NCBI GenBank assembly: GCA_019408975.1
Contig: DXVA01000020.1
Location: 1-25,163, forward strand
Origin: Lentisphaeria bacterium
GTDB taxonomy: Bacteria > Verrucomicrobiota > Lentisphaeria > Victivallales > UBA1829
Direction: 5' to 3'
Length of the DNA stretch: 25,163 nucleotides
Shown: positions 24,457-25,163 of the stretch, piece after piece
Numbering within the stretch: the stretch's first letter is position 1
Layout of the letters: each line of letters opens with the position of its first letter
Notes under the pieces: model-generated
What the model was told of the DNA's origin: nothing
Seen by the model: the letters and a program-made list of their open reading frames with translations, nothing else
Databases searched by the model: none
Position numbers and translations under genes: made by a program

Positions 24457-24483
24457 AAAACGGAAAAAAATCAGAAGAATCCC

Positions 24484-24511
24484 TTGCCCTTTCCGAAAGA
24501 ACGTGTATAAT
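24484..24511 (+). promoter_or_regulatory. Promoter of the tRNA gene
   Basis: TTGCCC (24484-24489) and a perfect TATAAT (24506-24511) are 16 bases apart, about 46 bases before the mature tRNA. An 8-bp hairpin, TGAAACTC/GAGTTTCA (24520-24548), would form in the 5' leader of the precursor. Confidence 0.6.
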
Positions 24512-24557
24512 ATGACGCTTGAAACTCCTGCCTTGAGTCTGAGTTTCAGCACATTTT

Positions 24558-24634
24558 GGAACCATAGCTCAGTCGGTTAGAGCAGGTGACTCATAATCAC
24601 CGGGTCGCAGGTTCGAGCCCTGCTGGTTCCACCA
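24558..24634 (+). tRNA. tRNA with anticodon CAT (elongator Met or lysidine-type Ile2)
   Basis: A full 77-base cloverleaf with encoded CCA. Acceptor GGAACCA pairs with TGGTTCC, D stem GCTC with GAGC, anticodon stem GGTGA with TCACC around the loop CTCATAA, and T stem GCAGG with CCTGC around TTCGAGC. The anticodon is CAT. The GAGCAGG-nGACTCATAATC-n context resembles tRNA-Ile2, whose C34 is changed to lysidine by TilS, more than typical elongator Met. It is not the initiator, since the first base pair is G-C and the anticodon stem lacks three G-C pairs. The exact isotype is left open. Confidence 0.95.
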
Positions 24635-24644
24635 ATTGATTTTC

Positions 24645-24679
24645 AACGGCTTATGAATTATTTCGTAAGCCGTTTTTTT
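24645..24679 (+). terminator. Intrinsic terminator of the tRNA gene
   Basis: AACGGCTTA (24645-24653) and TAAGCCGTT (24666-24674) form a perfect 9-bp stem with a 12-base loop and a T-run to 24679. It starts 10 bases after the tRNA. Confidence 0.92.
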
Positions 24680-24786
24680 GGTGTCCGCCATTCACTTCCG
24701 GTGATTGACGGGGCAATGCGAGCGGAGCACCCGCCGCACTTCTGCACAGACATGCAGAGACGGCAGCAGGTGAATTTCCGGTCTGT

Positions 24787-25163
24787 TTATCTTTTCGCAA
24801 GGATATCCTTGATAGCTTCGATGACGTCATCCTGATCTTTTTCCGTCATATCGGGGAACAACGGAATGGAGCAGATGCGCTCTGAATTCCATTCCGTGTT
24901 CGGATACATGCCGGTTTGATAGCCGAGCACATCACGGTAGTATTTCTGCAAATGCGTGCAGCGGAAGTGAAGCCCGGTTCCGATATTGCGTTTTTTAAGC
25001 TCACTCATGAATTCATCACGTGTCAGTCCCGCTTTGTCTGTGACGCGGACCACAAAGAGATGCCAGGCATGTTTCATCCTGTAATCGGGATCTTAGAGCG
25101 GCAGAATCTCGTCGATGGAAGCGAATTTCTCCCGGTAGCGGAGAGCCAGCGCCTCCCGTTTCG
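24787..25163 (-). pseudogene. DegT/DnrJ/ArnB-type sugar aminotransferase, 3' part, with in-frame stop
   Basis: The C-terminal part of a PLP-dependent sugar aminotransferase is clear: MKHAWHLFVVRVTDKAGL, IGTGLHFRCTHLQKYYRDVL, and ICSIPLFPDMTEKDQDDVIE. The frame continues upstream as coding-like family sequence (KREALALRYREKFASIDE, then ILPL) but is broken by TAA at 25095-25093, followed by DPDYR before MKH. Homology on both sides of the stop in the same frame means a nonsense mutation or a sequencing error. Intact relatives make 4-amino- or 3-amino-sugars for lipopolysaccharide or glycans. The ATG at 25077 has no plausible ribosome site and would start mid-domain. The gene runs off the right edge. 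Confidence 0.8.

Noticed and set aside
23921..24565. Longer 214-aa version of the DUF302 protein
   Set aside because: It would start antisense to the tRNA and run through its promoter; the ATG at 24391 has a ribosome site and begins just before the membrane helix.
1..25163. CRISPR array, transposase, integrase or prophage genes
   Set aside because: No regularly spaced direct repeats and no recognisable mobile-element protein on either strand.

Overview
The window looks like a chromosomal segment of a Lentisphaerota bacterium, most like gut Victivallis-type organisms. Seen: about 50-55% GC, clear Shine-Dalgarno starts, and a type II secretion-style pseudopilin starting MRIFTLIELL (no Gly before the Phe) followed directly by a large secreted carbohydrate-active-looking protein. 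Also seen are a GH35 beta-galactosidase, a CE4-type deacetylase and a FAD oxidoreductase of the kind found in sugar-degradation clusters. The phylum assignment is inference from this style; no rRNA or other marker gene is present.

Layout: 1-372 (-) 5' part of a DJ-1/PfpI-like amidotransferase-fold protein; 616-2388 (+) GH35 beta-galactosidase; 2389-2967 gene-poor, with a possible gene remnant, inverted repeats and one copy of a degenerate intergenic repeat; 2968-4203 (-) CapA-like metallophosphatase with a LacI-type palindrome inside its promoter spacer; 4315-5484 (-) CDF metal transporter; 5494-5807 gene-free, with a second repeat copy and hairpins; 5808-10349 (-) high-affinity potassium operon in transcription order smORF-kdpF-kdpA-kdpB-kdpC, with the two small genes (29 and 26 aa) easily missed; 10350-10819 gene-free, with a structured kdp leader and a third repeat copy; 10820-12826 (-) TetR regulator followed by an MFS drug/solute exporter; 13198-15095 (-) translationally coupled DUF6786-like protein and polysaccharide deacetylase; 15484-16479 (-) ilvC, single gene with its own terminator; 16718-17599 (+) PocR-domain AraC-family regulator; 17641-21213 (-) pseudopilin plus 954-aa secreted glycosidase-like protein, preceded by a tandemly duplicated pseudopilin leader (21182-21625); 21726-22985 (-) FAD oxidoreductase; 23125-24391 (-) DUF302 protein and glycerophosphodiester phosphodiesterase; 24558-24634 (+) tRNA with CAT anticodon and a terminator; 24787-25163 (-) 3' part of a DegT/ArnB-type sugar aminotransferase interrupted by an in-frame TAA.

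Functionally the region mixes housekeeping genes (ilvC, tRNA, kdp, CDF) with glycan-related genes (GH35, CE4, GH71/99-like, FAD oxidoreductase, aminotransferase). No transposase, integrase, CRISPR array or phage gene was seen. The most unusual signal is a perfect 12-bp hairpin with a GNRA tetraloop that encloses the ribosome-binding site and start codon of the pseudopilin gene. It is present twice because the whole leader is duplicated. Several promoters also carry perfect palindromes inside the -35/-10 spacer (capA, ilvC).
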